This document shows positions 16,332-26,629 of a stretch of DNA of 64,000 bases, piece by piece. Below the pieces are notes generated by a model, which saw only the letters and a list, made by a program, of their open reading frames with translations, made no database searches and was not told the origin of the DNA. Source of the stretch: Thalassotalea_H sp040779345 (GTDB taxonomy: Bacteria > Pseudomonadota > Gammaproteobacteria > Enterobacterales > Alteromonadaceae); contig JBFONU010000002.1 of assembly GCA_040779345.1 (NCBI GenBank), forward strand, positions 62,001 through 126,000, in the 5' to 3' direction. How positions within the stretch are numbered: the first letter of the stretch is position 1; every line of letters begins with the position of its first letter. Position numbers and translations under genes: made by a program.

Positions 16332-19300
16332 TTGAGCAATTCCAAAAGTAATTCGAACGACTTTATTACAGCATCATATTATATTGAAGGGGTGTATGTA
16401 GATCCTGCGCAAAATATCATTATTGAAAATAATGTAACATTACATATTCAGCCAAAGGTTATGGAGGTTTTAACTTACCTTTGCAGTAAAGCGGAGCAGC
16501 TTGTTTCTAGCGAGGAACTAATTAACTCGTGTTGGTCAAATCAATATATTAGCGACGGAGCGGTGCATAAATGCATCGCTCAAATACGTAAAGCACTATC
16601 TGACGATCCTAAAAAGCCACATTTTATTAAAACTGTGCCGAAAAAAGGTTACGTGTTTATTGCAAAAATCAAAGGGCTAAATAAAGCACCTCAACCCATT
16701 ATGTCGCATTGGACAGGCGAGTCACCCTACCCAGGGCTAAAGCCTTTTACGTTTGCACAAAGCGATATTTTTTTTGGTCGAGAACAAGTGATTGAAGAGA
16801 TAAACAATTGGGTATCTCAACTCGATGAAAAAGACACCGCTTGGTTATCACTTGCTGCTCCTGTGGGTGCAGGTAAAAGCTCATTGGTTTATGCCGGCTT
16901 GTTACCCATGTTAATGTCGCATTCTTTTATTAGCACAGTACATCACGAATTTTGTAATGTTGTCGACTTAGCATCAGTTGTAACATCACAAAAGCTCCAT
17001 GTTTACTTATTAGAAATGTTATTGAAAAAAGAAAAACTCTCGCCAATACTTACCTTGCAAGATTATGAAACTATAATAACCGACTACATAGAAAACCCTG
17101 CGGATAGCCAGCAAATAGCATTATTTCAATCAACCCTTATTACAGGTAAAGGTCATAGCCGTTTTGTACTCTTTATTGATCACCTTGAAATGCTGTTTGA
17201 CCCCTATTCAACACTTAATATAAGCCAAGAAGAACAAACATATTTTTTTCGCCTGTTACAGTTATTAGTTCATTCAAAAGAATGTTTTTTAATTACCACT
17301 ATTCGCGAACAATTTCTAACGGCTTTAGTACAAACAGCACAGTTAGATGTGCATGCATTTCAGTACCAAATACCTAACTTTAGTCATACTGAATTAATTG
17401 ATATTGTTGAAAAACCCGCCGAATTTTCTGGTATTCATTTTGAATACAACGGTGAGAATAGGGAGCGTTTAAATAGCGTTATTATTCATCAATTACATGT
17501 TGATTTTTTACCCATCGCTATTGTGCAATATTTACTTAGTGGATTATATGCCGAAAAATTCAATCAGATAATGACTTATAAAGCGTATAATAAAATGGGC
17601 GGTATTGCTGGATGCTTCGTTACTATTGCAGAACAGAACTATCAAAAGTTAACCGTAAATGAGCAAGCAAGTTTTGAGCGAATTTTATTGCGCATTTTAA
17701 CGTTAGATGCTGGTGGCCAGATAGTTAAAAGTGAGCAATGCTGTTTTATTAGTGACCTTACTGACAAAACTCAATTGTTGGTTATTCATCAATTTATTAA
17801 TGTGGGAATTTTTCAATTAACGTGTTTGAATAACCAAATAGGCATTCGCCTTGCCCATGATAGCTTATTAGAGTCTTGGCCCAGAATTAGTTTATGGATT
17901 AAGGCCAATATTTCAAAGTTATATCTTCGTTATGACTTGAAAATTGCTACCCAACGTTGGCTTTATCATGAACAAAGTAGCCATTTACTGATTCATTCAA
18001 ACCAAAAAATAAAAAAAATTAATAGTATTCTCGTAGATAACGATTTCACACTTAGCGCGGATGAAAAATGTCTCATTACCTTATCAGTTAACAAACTTAA
18101 ACGTTTGAATCGTGTTAAAAAAGCCACTATAGCTACATTTTTTATCAGCTTTTTAAGTTTGTCTTGGTTGTCTGTGTCACTTATTCAAAAAAATGAAGAG
18201 GTAAATACAACGCGTAATAACGCTGAAAATCTTATTTCTTTTATTCTATTCGATTTAAAAGACAAACTTCAGCCATTGGGTAAACTTGAACTACTTAATA
18301 TAGTCGCAGATAAAGCTCTTAACTATTTTGAATTAGCAGGTACAGAGAATTTAACGGGCAAAGCCTTAATGCAATGGACAGAATCACTTCATATATTGGG
18401 CGAGGTCAATATCAGCAAGAATAACTTTACCGTAGCCGAGTCTTACTTTAAGCAAACAGAAGCAGCCTTAAAGTATGCGTTACAAAAAGATGAAACTAAC
18501 GAAAAATTATTAGAATTATACATGCTCACCAATTACTGGTTGGGTTACTCTGCTTTTTTACAAGTCGACTATAAAGCAGCAGAGCCTTTCTTTTATCAAT
18601 ATTTAACCTATGCAGACATCCTATTTTCACTTTATCCTAAGGACAACTGGCATTTAGAAAAATCTTACGCGTTAAATAACTTAGGATCATTAGCTGAGAA
18701 AAATAACCAATTGGATCTGGCAAGCGACTATTTTGAACAATCCGCATTAATTAAATTAGCTTTATTGGAAAAACAGCCAAATAATTCAGTGATAAGATCA
18801 GATTTAGCAGGCACTCGTTCTTGGCAAAGTAATATCAAAGCCAAATCTGGGCAACTATTTACCGCGATTGATTATTTAAAAGAAGCGCTCTCGCAAGTAA
18901 ATAAAATAAACTCCGTCGACTCTAGTTTTAAAAACATCGAACTTATCTCTTCATTCGAGCATAAAATAGCGAAGTTATATTACAATGCAGGTGATTTAGA
19001 TAATTCCAATAATTACACTTTTAAAGCTCAAGCTAATTTAGTTAAATTAGTCAATAATGATGAAGATAATTACCGCTTTAAAGAAGATTTATTATGGAGT
19101 CATGTATTATCAGTTCAACTTTTTATTAATCAGCATAAGCTTGATCAAGCATTGATTTATATTGATAAAGCTAGAACATTAGTGAATTTACTTAATAACT
19201 CTGCGAAAAGTACCTCAGATTTAATGCACGCAAATGTTTCTATATTACAATTTCAAGCTCAAGCTATGTTTTTATTACAGCAACAACAAAGTGCGCTGTT

Positions 19301-19700
19301 GGCGATAAAAGAGGCAATTAAATTTTTTAAGCAACACTTATCGGTAAATAACCAAGCTTCACTTTATGCTAGCCTGATGCTAACAAAGCTGCGTATATTA
19401 AAGGTTATAGGTAAAAGTGATAAAGCCGCTTTAGAAAATGAAGTATTGGAAATAGAAAGTCTACTAGAAAGCAAGTTACAAGAAGATACGCCTGATTATA
19501 AAGTGATTTCAATGTACTTAACTACACTTAAATTCGCACTTGAATTTACAAATAAATTACAAGCTGATAACGTATGGCTGAAACTTTATCAAAGATCTGA
19601 CTATAATATTCCGGACTATTCAATGAACAATGCAATAGTTAATATTAAGAATATAAATGAGAAGAATAAAAACATAACAAAAGAAAAAAAAGATAAGTAA
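16332..19700 (+). CDS. winged-helix / STAND NTPase / TPR signal-transducing regulator
   Basis: This is a 1122-residue multidomain protein from a TTG start. Residues 12-115 form an OmpR/CadC-type winged helix, with LTYLCSKAEQLVSSEEL and FIKTVPKKGYVFIA. Next is a STAND-type (nSTAND1-like) NTPase opening with PYPGLKPFTFAQSDIFFGRE. Its Walker A is G179-A-G-K182-S and its Walker B FVLFIDHLEMLF lies near residues 277-290. A likely membrane helix (FFISFLSLSWLSVSLI) lies near residue 605. The last 480 residues are TPR-like helical repeats, for example LNNLGSLAEKNNQLDLASDYFEQ. STAND proteins are ATP-driven switches that oligomerise after sensing a partner through the repeats. Here the output would be DNA binding, as in CadC-like one-component systems. 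It is divergent from the AraC gene and the cryptic cluster and probably controls them. Confidence 0.85.
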   Translation: MSNSKSNSNDFITASYYIEGVYVDPAQNIIIENNVTLHIQPKVMEVLTYLCSKAEQLVSSEELINSCWSNQYISDGAVHKCIAQIRKALSDDPKKPHFIKTVPKKGYVFIAKIKGLNKAPQPIMSHWTGESPYPGLKPFTFAQSDIFFGREQVIEEINNWVSQLDEKDTAWLSLAAPVGAGKSSLVYAGLLPMLMSHSFISTVHHEFCNVVDLASVVTSQKLHVYLLEMLLKKEKLSPILTLQDYETIITDYIENPADSQQIALFQSTLITGKGHSRFVLFIDHLEMLFDPYSTLNISQEEQTYFFRLLQLLVHSKECFLITTIREQFLTALVQTAQLDVHAFQYQIPNFSHTELIDIVEKPAEFSGIHFEYNGENRERLNSVIIHQLHVDFLPIAIVQYLLSGLYAEKFNQIMTYKAYNKMGGIAGCFVTIAEQNYQKLTVNEQASFERILLRILTLDAGGQIVKSEQCCFISDLTDKTQLLVIHQFINVGIFQLTCLNNQIGIRLAHDSLLESWPRISLWIKANISKLYLRYDLKIATQRWLYHEQSSHLLIHSNQKIKKINSILVDNDFTLSADEKCLITLSVNKLKRLNRVKKATIATFFISFLSLSWLSVSLIQKNEEVNTTRNNAENLISFILFDLKDKLQPLGKLELLNIVADKALNYFELAGTENLTGKALMQWTESLHILGEVNISKNNFTVAESYFKQTEAALKYALQKDETNEKLLELYMLTNYWLGYSAFLQVDYKAAEPFFYQYLTYADILFSLYPKDNWHLEKSYALNNLGSLAEKNNQLDLASDYFEQSALIKLALLEKQPNNSVIRSDLAGTRSWQSNIKAKSGQLFTAIDYLKEALSQVNKINSVDSSFKNIELISSFEHKIAKLYYNAGDLDNSNNYTFKAQANLVKLVNNDEDNYRFKEDLLWSHVLSVQLFINQHKLDQALIYIDKARTLVNLLNNSAKSTSDLMHANVSILQFQAQAMFLLQQQQSALLAIKEAIKFFKQHLSVNNQASLYASLMLTKLRILKVIGKSDKAALENEVLEIESLLESKLQEDTPDYKVISMYLTTLKFALEFTNKLQADNVWLKLYQRSDYNIPDYSMNNAIVNIKNINEKNKNITKEKKDK

Positions 19701-19773
19701 ATTTACATGCGATTAGCTAATCGCTCATTTATTAAACCAATAAATAATAAAAACGTCTAAAAGGAACATGACA

Positions 19774-20196
19774 ATGACAACTAAGAAAGACAATAAAAGC
19801 GACAGCAAACATAAGATAAAAAATAACATCAGCCTTTTTTTAAACATAAGTCAAAATAGCGACAACACTTATAGTTACAAGTATTTATGCCGAATGGATA
19901 ACGGTGTTCAAGTGAATTTAGAAGGGATGATTATTACAGAAGCAACCAAAGTAACGGTGCAGTTAAATAATATAACCAATGCCGGTTATTTCATTACCGA
20001 ATGCTTAATACCTTGCGATCAAAAAACCGTGACTGCAACTATTGAGGGTAGCGATGCTGCTCGAATTGTCACCTTAATTGATCTTGACAATGAGCGAGAG
20101 CCAAAAGATTATAACTTTGTCATTATCGCTAAAAATCGCCATACCCATGAACAAATTGTCTGTGATCCGCAAATGATTGATAAAGGAAAATACTAA
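19774..20196 (+). CDS. unknown small protein downstream of STAND regulator
   Basis: The protein is about 140 residues. I prefer the ATG at 19774, eight bases after AAGGA, over one at 19768. The first 20 residues are lysine-, asparagine- and serine-rich. The rest, with NTYSYKYLCRMDNGVQVNLEG and KVTVQLNN, suggests a small beta-sandwich. No known motif is recognised. It is 73 bases from the STAND gene on the same strand, so it may be cotranscribed and serve the same system, perhaps as the sensed or accessory protein; that is inference. Confidence 0.55.
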   Translation: MTTKKDNKSDSKHKIKNNISLFLNISQNSDNTYSYKYLCRMDNGVQVNLEGMIITEATKVTVQLNNITNAGYFITECLIPCDQKTVTATIEGSDAARIVTLIDLDNEREPKDYNFVIIAKNRHTHEQIVCDPQMIDKGKY

Positions 20197-20657
20197 TTAA
20201 GAGGACTATAGCAATATATTAAAAATTCAAAGTGTCATCATCAAAAAAACACAAACAAGGACGAATATTAAGAAGTATCATTTACCGAAGGGGTTAAATA
20301 GATTTCTTTAAAACGTACCTTCTATAATTCGTTTTGACGAAATCAGACCTGAATAATAATGATATAAGAAAAATTACTACAATAGCCATTAATTATTAAG
20401 CGACTTACTCTTTTGAGTGGTCGCTTTTTTGTTCTTTGATTATTGAAAATTTTAATATAACTCACTGGGTATTAATAACGTTTGGCTAGCTATGTTTTAT
20501 AATTTTAGCGATTAATCTCATAGCTTGTAAGGGATCTCAAATATCCTCTGAGTAAGGCTCATCAATAATACTTTCTTCAGTTGATGTTTTTATTAAGGGG
20601 TTAAGCAACTAGCAAGAGGGTACATTTTTCTTGCTAGCGGTACTTAAAAAGTTTTAA
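20197..20657. other. intergenic region between cryptic cluster and pullulanase
   Basis: No gene was seen in these 461 bases. They hold one good plus-strand terminator (20398-20430). The right boundary of the glmS-proximal island probably lies here or just before, but no Tn7-like left end or repeat of GCATT with an ACA terminus was found. Confidence 0.5.
20398..20430 (+). terminator. rho-independent terminator
   Basis: AAGCGACTTACTC and GAGTGGTCGCTT pair as an 11-bp stem with a small internal loop, and TTTTTT follows. It is oriented to end transcripts coming from the STAND regulator and the small gene after it. Confidence 0.75.
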
Positions 20658-23480
20658 TTATATATTTTTGATGAATACGGCTGTTGTGAGTGGCGGAATT
20701 ATAAAAGCGTTTTTCAATACCTTACTTTGCTTCACTGTGCTATCAGCACTTTGTTGGTGTACCGGGTGAAGCTCGAAGTGTTGAGCATCGGCATAGCTGA
20801 AATTTTGTGGGGTGTTCTCCATATTAAAAAATACTAATACTCGTTGTATTTCCTTATCAACACTCTCTCCTTGGCTATCATCAATTTCCATTACTAACAG
20901 GCCTAGTTGGTGCGGCTTTGTCTTTGTCGCTCTATTTAAAAAACGTACTTTCGCTTTTATTTGCTCATCAGTGGTAAGCCTAAAAAGGGCCGTACTCATT
21001 CTAATTTTAAGCATTTCTTTAAATTGTTCAGCACTGAGATGAATATCTTTAGGTGACACCTTATCTCTATTCTTATGACCGGATAATACTTTTTTAATTA
21101 GTGGCCAGTTTGCTTCGTCTTTATCCGCTGGTGGTAGGCCAACATTGTAATTATTCGTTTGTTTGGCAAAGTCGACGGCATTAAACCAATCACCATAATC
21201 GTAACTATCACGTAAGAAAGATTTAGATCGCATAAACTCAGCACCCATATGTAGAAACGGGATCCCTTGAGCAAACATGACATAAGATAAACTTTGCACA
21301 TGCATTCTGACTCTGTCTGAGGTTGATGTGCTAAAAGGTAGCCGATATTGGCTATTGTCCCATAAGGTTTGATTATCATGTTTAGAAACATAATTAATGG
21401 TATCAGCAGGATCATAAGCATAACCGGTCGGCTGATCGCCATAAGGGATATCTTTCCCTAATACGTGCGGATCTGTTGATAAGGGAAATTCTGCTAAATT
21501 GCCTGCTAAACCGATACGTAAACGATCCATTTGTTGGAAATAATCGGCTTTTGCATTTTCTGATGTTTGCTGTTCATTTTGATGAAGATATAAGCCATTG
21601 CCTAACCCTTGACTCGCGCGAGTATTGTTACCAAAACCGCGCACTGCATCACGTAATCTATCGCTGAAAGTGCCTATTTCAGTACCGCCTAATTCAAGCT
21701 GACTAGCTTGAACAAATTGTTGATTATTGGCCACTTCGCCAAAATTCCACCCTTCGCCATAAAAATAGGTATCTGCATCGACTTCACGAACCGCTTCGCG
21801 AGCCTTTAGCATGGCATGTTTAGGTTGATGACCCATTAAGTCAAAACGAAAGCCATCAATTTTATAATCTCTTGCCCAAATAACTAACGAGTCAGTCATC
21901 AGTTTTGCCATCATTGTGCGTTCTGTCGCAGTATTGCCGCAGGTATAGCAAGTGGATTGTTCAACAATACCCGTCAGCGGGTTTAAGCGGTGGTAATAAT
22001 TAGGCACGATTTTATCAAGCACGGAGTGTTTTGCTAAACCAAATTGAAATGTATGGTTATAAACCACATCCATGATCACGCGAAAACCCAGTTGATGAAG
22101 GCTTTGCACCATCTCTCGAAACTCAACAATACGCGCAAGACCATTGGGGTTAACCGCATAACTGCCTTCTGGTACGGTGTAATGATATGGGTCGTAACCC
22201 CAGTTAAAGTTATCAGCTTGGCGAATTTCACTTACCACCGCTTGCGCTTGTTCGGTATTAGCATCGTAACGTGATAATAGCGCTCTTAATGATTGCTTTT
22301 TTTGTTGCTCGTTAGCGTGTTTACAAATACTCACCGAAGGAACCGTTAAACACACTTTTTCAAGGTTATCATCAAGTGAAATTGCTTTTCCTGGCTGTTC
22401 ATTAACAGTTGAAAAGTCATAACTGGGTAAAAGGTGAATATTATTTAAACCCGATTTTTTAAGGGCTTTAAGGTGCTTAATACCATCTGAGTTTTTTTCA
22501 GAAAACGCTTTGTATTTTCCACGGTAAGCTTCAGCAGATAATTGTTGTTCGTTAGCGCTAAAATCACGTACGTGCGTTTCATATAAAATATTATCTTCGG
22601 CATTTTTGATAGTTGGTACAGCATGCTCTTGCCAACCAATTGGCATGGTGGCTATGTCTTTTAAATCAACCACCTGAGAATATTCGCTGTTAATTGATAA
22701 ACTTAACGAATAGGGGTCTGTGGTTATCAATCGTTCAAATTGTTTTGATTGTGGGTGATAAGTATTAATTTGGTATTGATAAAAGCTACCGATAAATTCA
22801 CTACCTATAGTTGCCTGCCAAACACCTGTTTCCGTATTTTCTACCATTTCAACATTAGCGGATAAGGTGAATTCGCTTTTTGAACTTTCTGTTGGTTGAT
22901 AAAGTAACACCGAAAGCTTGGTTGCTGTTGGCGCCCAAAGCTTAAAAGTGACTTCATTAGCTGTTATCGTCGCGCCTAAGTCAGTCACTTCATCAGCATC
23001 ATTAGCTTGTGCTGTATATAGTGCATCTATTATTTCACCTGTTTGTACATACGAAACGGTTTGTGCAGTTTGCGTATCATCATAGCCAATAACCATTAAT
23101 TGGGTTTTTAGCCACTGCTTTGCATCTTTGTCAGTAAGATTGATTTGAAACGCATCAAATTGGGCAAGGTGAGGAAATCGTTCACTGAGCGCTTTTGGCA
23201 AAATAATAGCCGTTAATGGTAGATAATGACTATGCTTATTATTAACGCTACGTAATACAAAATTCAGCTTATGATTGTTTTTGGGTAATAAAATGGTCTT
23301 TACATTCAACCAATGAGCAGCGCTATTTCTGGGTAAATTGACAAAGTCACTTTTAGACCCAATAAATTGATTGGCTTGCATACTTTCATTTTTTTTCTCG
23401 TTACCACATGCAAGCAATAATGAGCAAAGTAGTAACAAAGATGGTAAAGGTGTCGCCGTAAAACGAGTTAAAATCTTCAT
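20658..23480 (-). CDS. pulA: pullulanase-type alpha-1,6-glucosidase, lipoprotein
   Basis: The 940-residue enzyme cleaves alpha-1,6 branches in pullulan and branched dextrins. A lipoprotein signal ends in the lipobox LLAC, so the protein should be membrane-anchored on the periplasmic or outer face. N-terminal carbohydrate-binding modules (pullulanase-associated and CBM48-like, around ATITANEVTFKLWAPTA) precede the GH13 barrel. Barrel motifs are VIMDVVYNHT, GFRFDLMGHQ (nucleophile Asp), YFYGEGWNFG (acid/base Glu) and YVSKHDNQTLW. NWGYDPYHYTVPEGSY is typical of pullulanases. Length is normal for the group. The gene is divergent from the TonB receptor, and the shared gap has two MalR-type operators, so it belongs to the maltodextrin regulon. 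Confidence 0.95.
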   Translation of the reverse strand: MKILTRFTATPLPSLLLLCSLLLACGNEKKNESMQANQFIGSKSDFVNLPRNSAAHWLNVKTILLPKNNHKLNFVLRSVNNKHSHYLPLTAIILPKALSERFPHLAQFDAFQINLTDKDAKQWLKTQLMVIGYDDTQTAQTVSYVQTGEIIDALYTAQANDADEVTDLGATITANEVTFKLWAPTATKLSVLLYQPTESSKSEFTLSANVEMVENTETGVWQATIGSEFIGSFYQYQINTYHPQSKQFERLITTDPYSLSLSINSEYSQVVDLKDIATMPIGWQEHAVPTIKNAEDNILYETHVRDFSANEQQLSAEAYRGKYKAFSEKNSDGIKHLKALKKSGLNNIHLLPSYDFSTVNEQPGKAISLDDNLEKVCLTVPSVSICKHANEQQKKQSLRALLSRYDANTEQAQAVVSEIRQADNFNWGYDPYHYTVPEGSYAVNPNGLARIVEFREMVQSLHQLGFRVIMDVVYNHTFQFGLAKHSVLDKIVPNYYHRLNPLTGIVEQSTCYTCGNTATERTMMAKLMTDSLVIWARDYKIDGFRFDLMGHQPKHAMLKAREAVREVDADTYFYGEGWNFGEVANNQQFVQASQLELGGTEIGTFSDRLRDAVRGFGNNTRASQGLGNGLYLHQNEQQTSENAKADYFQQMDRLRIGLAGNLAEFPLSTDPHVLGKDIPYGDQPTGYAYDPADTINYVSKHDNQTLWDNSQYRLPFSTSTSDRVRMHVQSLSYVMFAQGIPFLHMGAEFMRSKSFLRDSYDYGDWFNAVDFAKQTNNYNVGLPPADKDEANWPLIKKVLSGHKNRDKVSPKDIHLSAEQFKEMLKIRMSTALFRLTTDEQIKAKVRFLNRATKTKPHQLGLLVMEIDDSQGESVDKEIQRVLVFFNMENTPQNFSYADAQHFELHPVHQQSADSTVKQSKVLKNAFIIPPLTTAVFIKNI

Positions 23481-23564
23481 AGTGAAATATCACACCCTAA
23501 TGCATTGAGTTAATAATTATTAACATACTTGGTAATGGTTTTATTAAACAGGTAGGCAATTTTT

Positions 23565-23580
23565 TTGCATACGTATTCAA
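23565..23580. promoter_or_regulatory. MalR-type operator, site 1
   Basis: TTGCATACGTATTCAA is a near-perfect 16-bp palindrome centred on C|G, of the form bound by LacI-family repressors. It lies between the divergent pullulanase and TonB-receptor genes. Confidence 0.8.
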
Positions 23581-23605
23581 CCCTTGATTTGGCAGGAATG
23601 GCTTT

Positions 23606-23621
23606 ATGAATACGTATGCAT
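23606..23621. promoter_or_regulatory. MalR-type operator, site 2
   Basis: ATGAATACGTATGCAT is the same palindrome as site 1 read on the other strand. It is centred 41 bases further on, about four helical turns, so two repressor dimers could bind on one DNA face. Confidence 0.8.
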
Positions 23622-23762
23622 CAGCTATTCATCTAGGCATGCCGAGCTTATATTAAGATTGTTTACAACATGAAACAAATATAAACAATTACACAATTAT
23701 ATTCCGGTGAAAGGATATTCACCCATAAGAATTATCAGGGATAGCTTGGGGAGAGAACAGAT

Positions 23763-26534
23763 ATGGTTAATTTCAAACAGAATAAGTTAACACTTGCGAT
23801 TTTATCGGCGAGTTTATTAACGCTAAGTCATTCATCTTATGCGTTTGCTGAAGAAGCTGAAAATAAAGATAAAAAAGAAGCAGCTGAAAAAATCGAAGTT
23901 ATTGAGGTCAAAGGTATTCGTGGCAGTATTATTGAAGCGATAAATACCAAGCGTTTTTCATCGAATGTGGTTGATGCTATTAGTGCAGAAGATATAGGTA
24001 AATTGCCAGACTCTTCAATTGCCGATTCGTTATCAAGAATTTCAGGTCTTGCCGCACAACGTTTGGAAGGCCGCGCAAGTGTTATTAGTATTCGTGGCTT
24101 TGGTGAAAACGAATCGACCACAACATTAAATGGCCGTGAACAAGTTTCGATTGGCGATGGTCGTGGTGTTGAGTTTGATTTATATCCATCTGAAATTATG
24201 AGCGGCGTCAGCGTTTATAAAACCCCTAATGCTTCGATGACAGGTGAAGGTATTGCCGGTGTGATTGATATGCAAACGATCAGCCCGCTAAGTAAAGCAG
24301 AACGTATTATGGTGGTTAATGGCCAGTTGGAAAAAAATGGTCATGATGCAGTTGTCAGTGGTTACGATGATACTGGCCATCGTTTAAATTTCTCTTATAT
24401 TGATCAATTTGCTGATAACACTTTAGGTGTAGCAATATCGGCAAATACAATGCGTTCTCCAGGTCAGGAAAAGCAGTTTGGTCGTCACGGTGACCCATTC
24501 CTTTATGAATTATCTGATGATGAAGGAAATACTTACAATGGAATTAAAGGCGCTAATATTAAAGGCCGTTCATCAGAGTTATCTCGTGATTCTATTATGG
24601 GGATTGTAGAGTATGCCCCTAATGATAAATTAATAATGACCTTTGATGCGCTATATGTAGATTTCAGCGACGAGCGTACAGTTGGTGCCATTGAATTTGG
24701 TTTTAACAATTGTGATGACGAAGGTAAATTCCCAGATTGTGAATATACAATCAACAATGTTGATAATGGCTTTGTTACCAGCGCAACCTACAGTAATTTC
24801 CCATTCTACGTAAAGAATAACCAAGAACACCGTACTGCAGACTTATTAAATCTTGGTTTTAATATTAAATACGAAGTGAATGATGACTTATCTTTAACTT
24901 TTGATGCAAGTTCATCAGAAGTTGATCGTGACTTATACCAACATGCTTCATTTGGTGGCGCATCATCTTTTGCTGGTAACGAAGTGACTTATGACATCAA
25001 TAAAGATGGCTCAGGTGGCAACTTTACTACGTCACAAGACTATAGCGATCCAAGTGTTATCGGTGTAGGTGATATTATGGGCTGGGGACTATCAGGTGAG
25101 CGTTCTAACCCTAAAGTAACTGATGAAATTAAATCATTTAAAGCCGCTGCGAAATTGATGTTAGAAAATGATCTACTAGATTCAATTGAATTTGGTGTTG
25201 CATATCGTGAGCGCGATAAGCAAAAAACAATTTCATACACCAAAACAGACATATTACCTGAAGCGATGATCTCTGGCAGTAATGTGGCGGCGATCGACCC
25301 TAAATATATTATTGGTTCTGTTGATTTATCACATGCGAATATGGGTAGCTCGATTATTTTTGATCAAGAAGCCATGCTTGCTAGTGGTAATGTATATAGT
25401 GAAACTGATGTGACTTATTCTTGGGGTAAAATTGCTCAAGCTTTCCAAGTCAGTGAAGAAGTTTCAGCGGCTTTTATTCAAGGTAATATTAATACCGAAG
25501 TGGCTGGATTTTCGGTTCGAGGTAACGTAGGTGTACGTTATATTAAAACGGAACAAAGCTCTATTGGTGATACCTTTGGTTGGAGTGGTATTAATACCAA
25601 GCTAGATTTTGCACATTCATATTCAAATATTTTACCTAGCATGAACGTGATCATTGATGTCAGTGAAAGTGAAGTTTTACGTTTAGGTTACGCAAAAACA
25701 ATTGCCCGCCCAACAATGGATGACATGAAAGGTGGCTTATTAGTTGAACCTACCAGTTGGAGTGGTAACCCAGATGAAACCGATATTAACGGTAATTACT
25801 GGAAAGCGTCAGGTGGTAACTATCAGTTAGAAGCGCGTGAAGCCGATGGTTTTGATTTAAGCTACGAAAATTACTTTTCAGATGAAGGTTACTTCTCTGT
25901 TGCATTATTTTATAAAAAGATCAAAAACTGGAACTTTGATAGCGTCTTTGAAACAGAGCTTCCTTTAGATGATAATTCACTTACCACGCACCCAGTTGCA
26001 GGCAATATTGACGGTTTTAACGATAAAACTGCCACGGTTTCAGCGAAAGAAAATGGTGGTGAAGGCGACTTACAAGGTGTTGAACTATCGGTTACTTTAC
26101 CGTTCAAGATTTTTGATGAGAGCTTAGACGGCTTAGGTATCTTTGCTAGTCATACGCGCGTTAAGCAAGATATGAAAGACTTCAACGGTGATGATTACAC
26201 ACTACCTGGCTTATCAGAAAGCGTATCAACTTTTACTGCCTATTATGAAAAAGATGGCTTCCAAGCCCGTGTCTCTATGCGTAAGCGTTCTGACTTTACC
26301 GCGTCTATTTACTCAACCATTGGTTTAACAACTGAACAACGCTTCGGTGTAGGTGAAACCTTATTTGATGCACAACTTGGCTATGACATTAGTGAAAACT
26401 TATATGTTTATATTCAAGGACAAAATTTATCGAATGAAGCATTCCAAACCAAGTTTGATGATGCTGATTACGCCACTGACCAATATTTCGATTATGGTCG
26501 TAGCTATCAAGCGGGCTTTACTTATAAGTTTTAA
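23763..26534 (+). CDS. TonB-dependent receptor, maltodextrin type
   Basis: This 923-residue outer-membrane receptor has a signal peptide (ending near SYAFAEEA), then the TonB-box-like KIEVIEVKGIRGS. The plug domain follows with DAISAEDIGKLPDSSIADSLSRISG, typical of the sugar TonB receptors of Alteromonadales and Caulobacter. The long barrel ends in an aromatic residue (YQAGFTYKF). It would import maltodextrins across the outer membrane using TonB energy. GGGAGAG precedes the ATG. Two operators upstream and the halogenase downstream match the gene order common around such receptors. Substrate assignment is from context. Confidence 0.92.
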   Translation: MVNFKQNKLTLAILSASLLTLSHSSYAFAEEAENKDKKEAAEKIEVIEVKGIRGSIIEAINTKRFSSNVVDAISAEDIGKLPDSSIADSLSRISGLAAQRLEGRASVISIRGFGENESTTTLNGREQVSIGDGRGVEFDLYPSEIMSGVSVYKTPNASMTGEGIAGVIDMQTISPLSKAERIMVVNGQLEKNGHDAVVSGYDDTGHRLNFSYIDQFADNTLGVAISANTMRSPGQEKQFGRHGDPFLYELSDDEGNTYNGIKGANIKGRSSELSRDSIMGIVEYAPNDKLIMTFDALYVDFSDERTVGAIEFGFNNCDDEGKFPDCEYTINNVDNGFVTSATYSNFPFYVKNNQEHRTADLLNLGFNIKYEVNDDLSLTFDASSSEVDRDLYQHASFGGASSFAGNEVTYDINKDGSGGNFTTSQDYSDPSVIGVGDIMGWGLSGERSNPKVTDEIKSFKAAAKLMLENDLLDSIEFGVAYRERDKQKTISYTKTDILPEAMISGSNVAAIDPKYIIGSVDLSHANMGSSIIFDQEAMLASGNVYSETDVTYSWGKIAQAFQVSEEVSAAFIQGNINTEVAGFSVRGNVGVRYIKTEQSSIGDTFGWSGINTKLDFAHSYSNILPSMNVIIDVSESEVLRLGYAKTIARPTMDDMKGGLLVEPTSWSGNPDETDINGNYWKASGGNYQLEAREADGFDLSYENYFSDEGYFSVALFYKKIKNWNFDSVFETELPLDDNSLTTHPVAGNIDGFNDKTATVSAKENGGEGDLQGVELSVTLPFKIFDESLDGLGIFASHTRVKQDMKDFNGDDYTLPGLSESVSTFTAYYEKDGFQARVSMRKRSDFTASIYSTIGLTTEQRFGVGETLFDAQLGYDISENLYVYIQGQNLSNEAFQTKFDDADYATDQYFDYGRSYQAGFTYKF

Positions 26535-26589
26535 GCTATTGGCTTTTTAATAGCCAAAAGACATTAGAAACTTGATAAGTTATCGATTC

Positions 26590-26629
26590 AATGCCTCAAT
26601 AAGTTAATTATTGGGGCATTTCATTTTTT
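26590..26629 (+). terminator. terminator or attenuator between receptor and halogenase
   Basis: AATGCCTCAATAA and TTATTGGGGCATT form a 13-bp stem with one G-T wobble and a 5-base loop, followed by TCATTTTTT. It would end most TonB-receptor transcripts and lower expression of the halogenase gene 20 bases further on. Confidence 0.8.
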
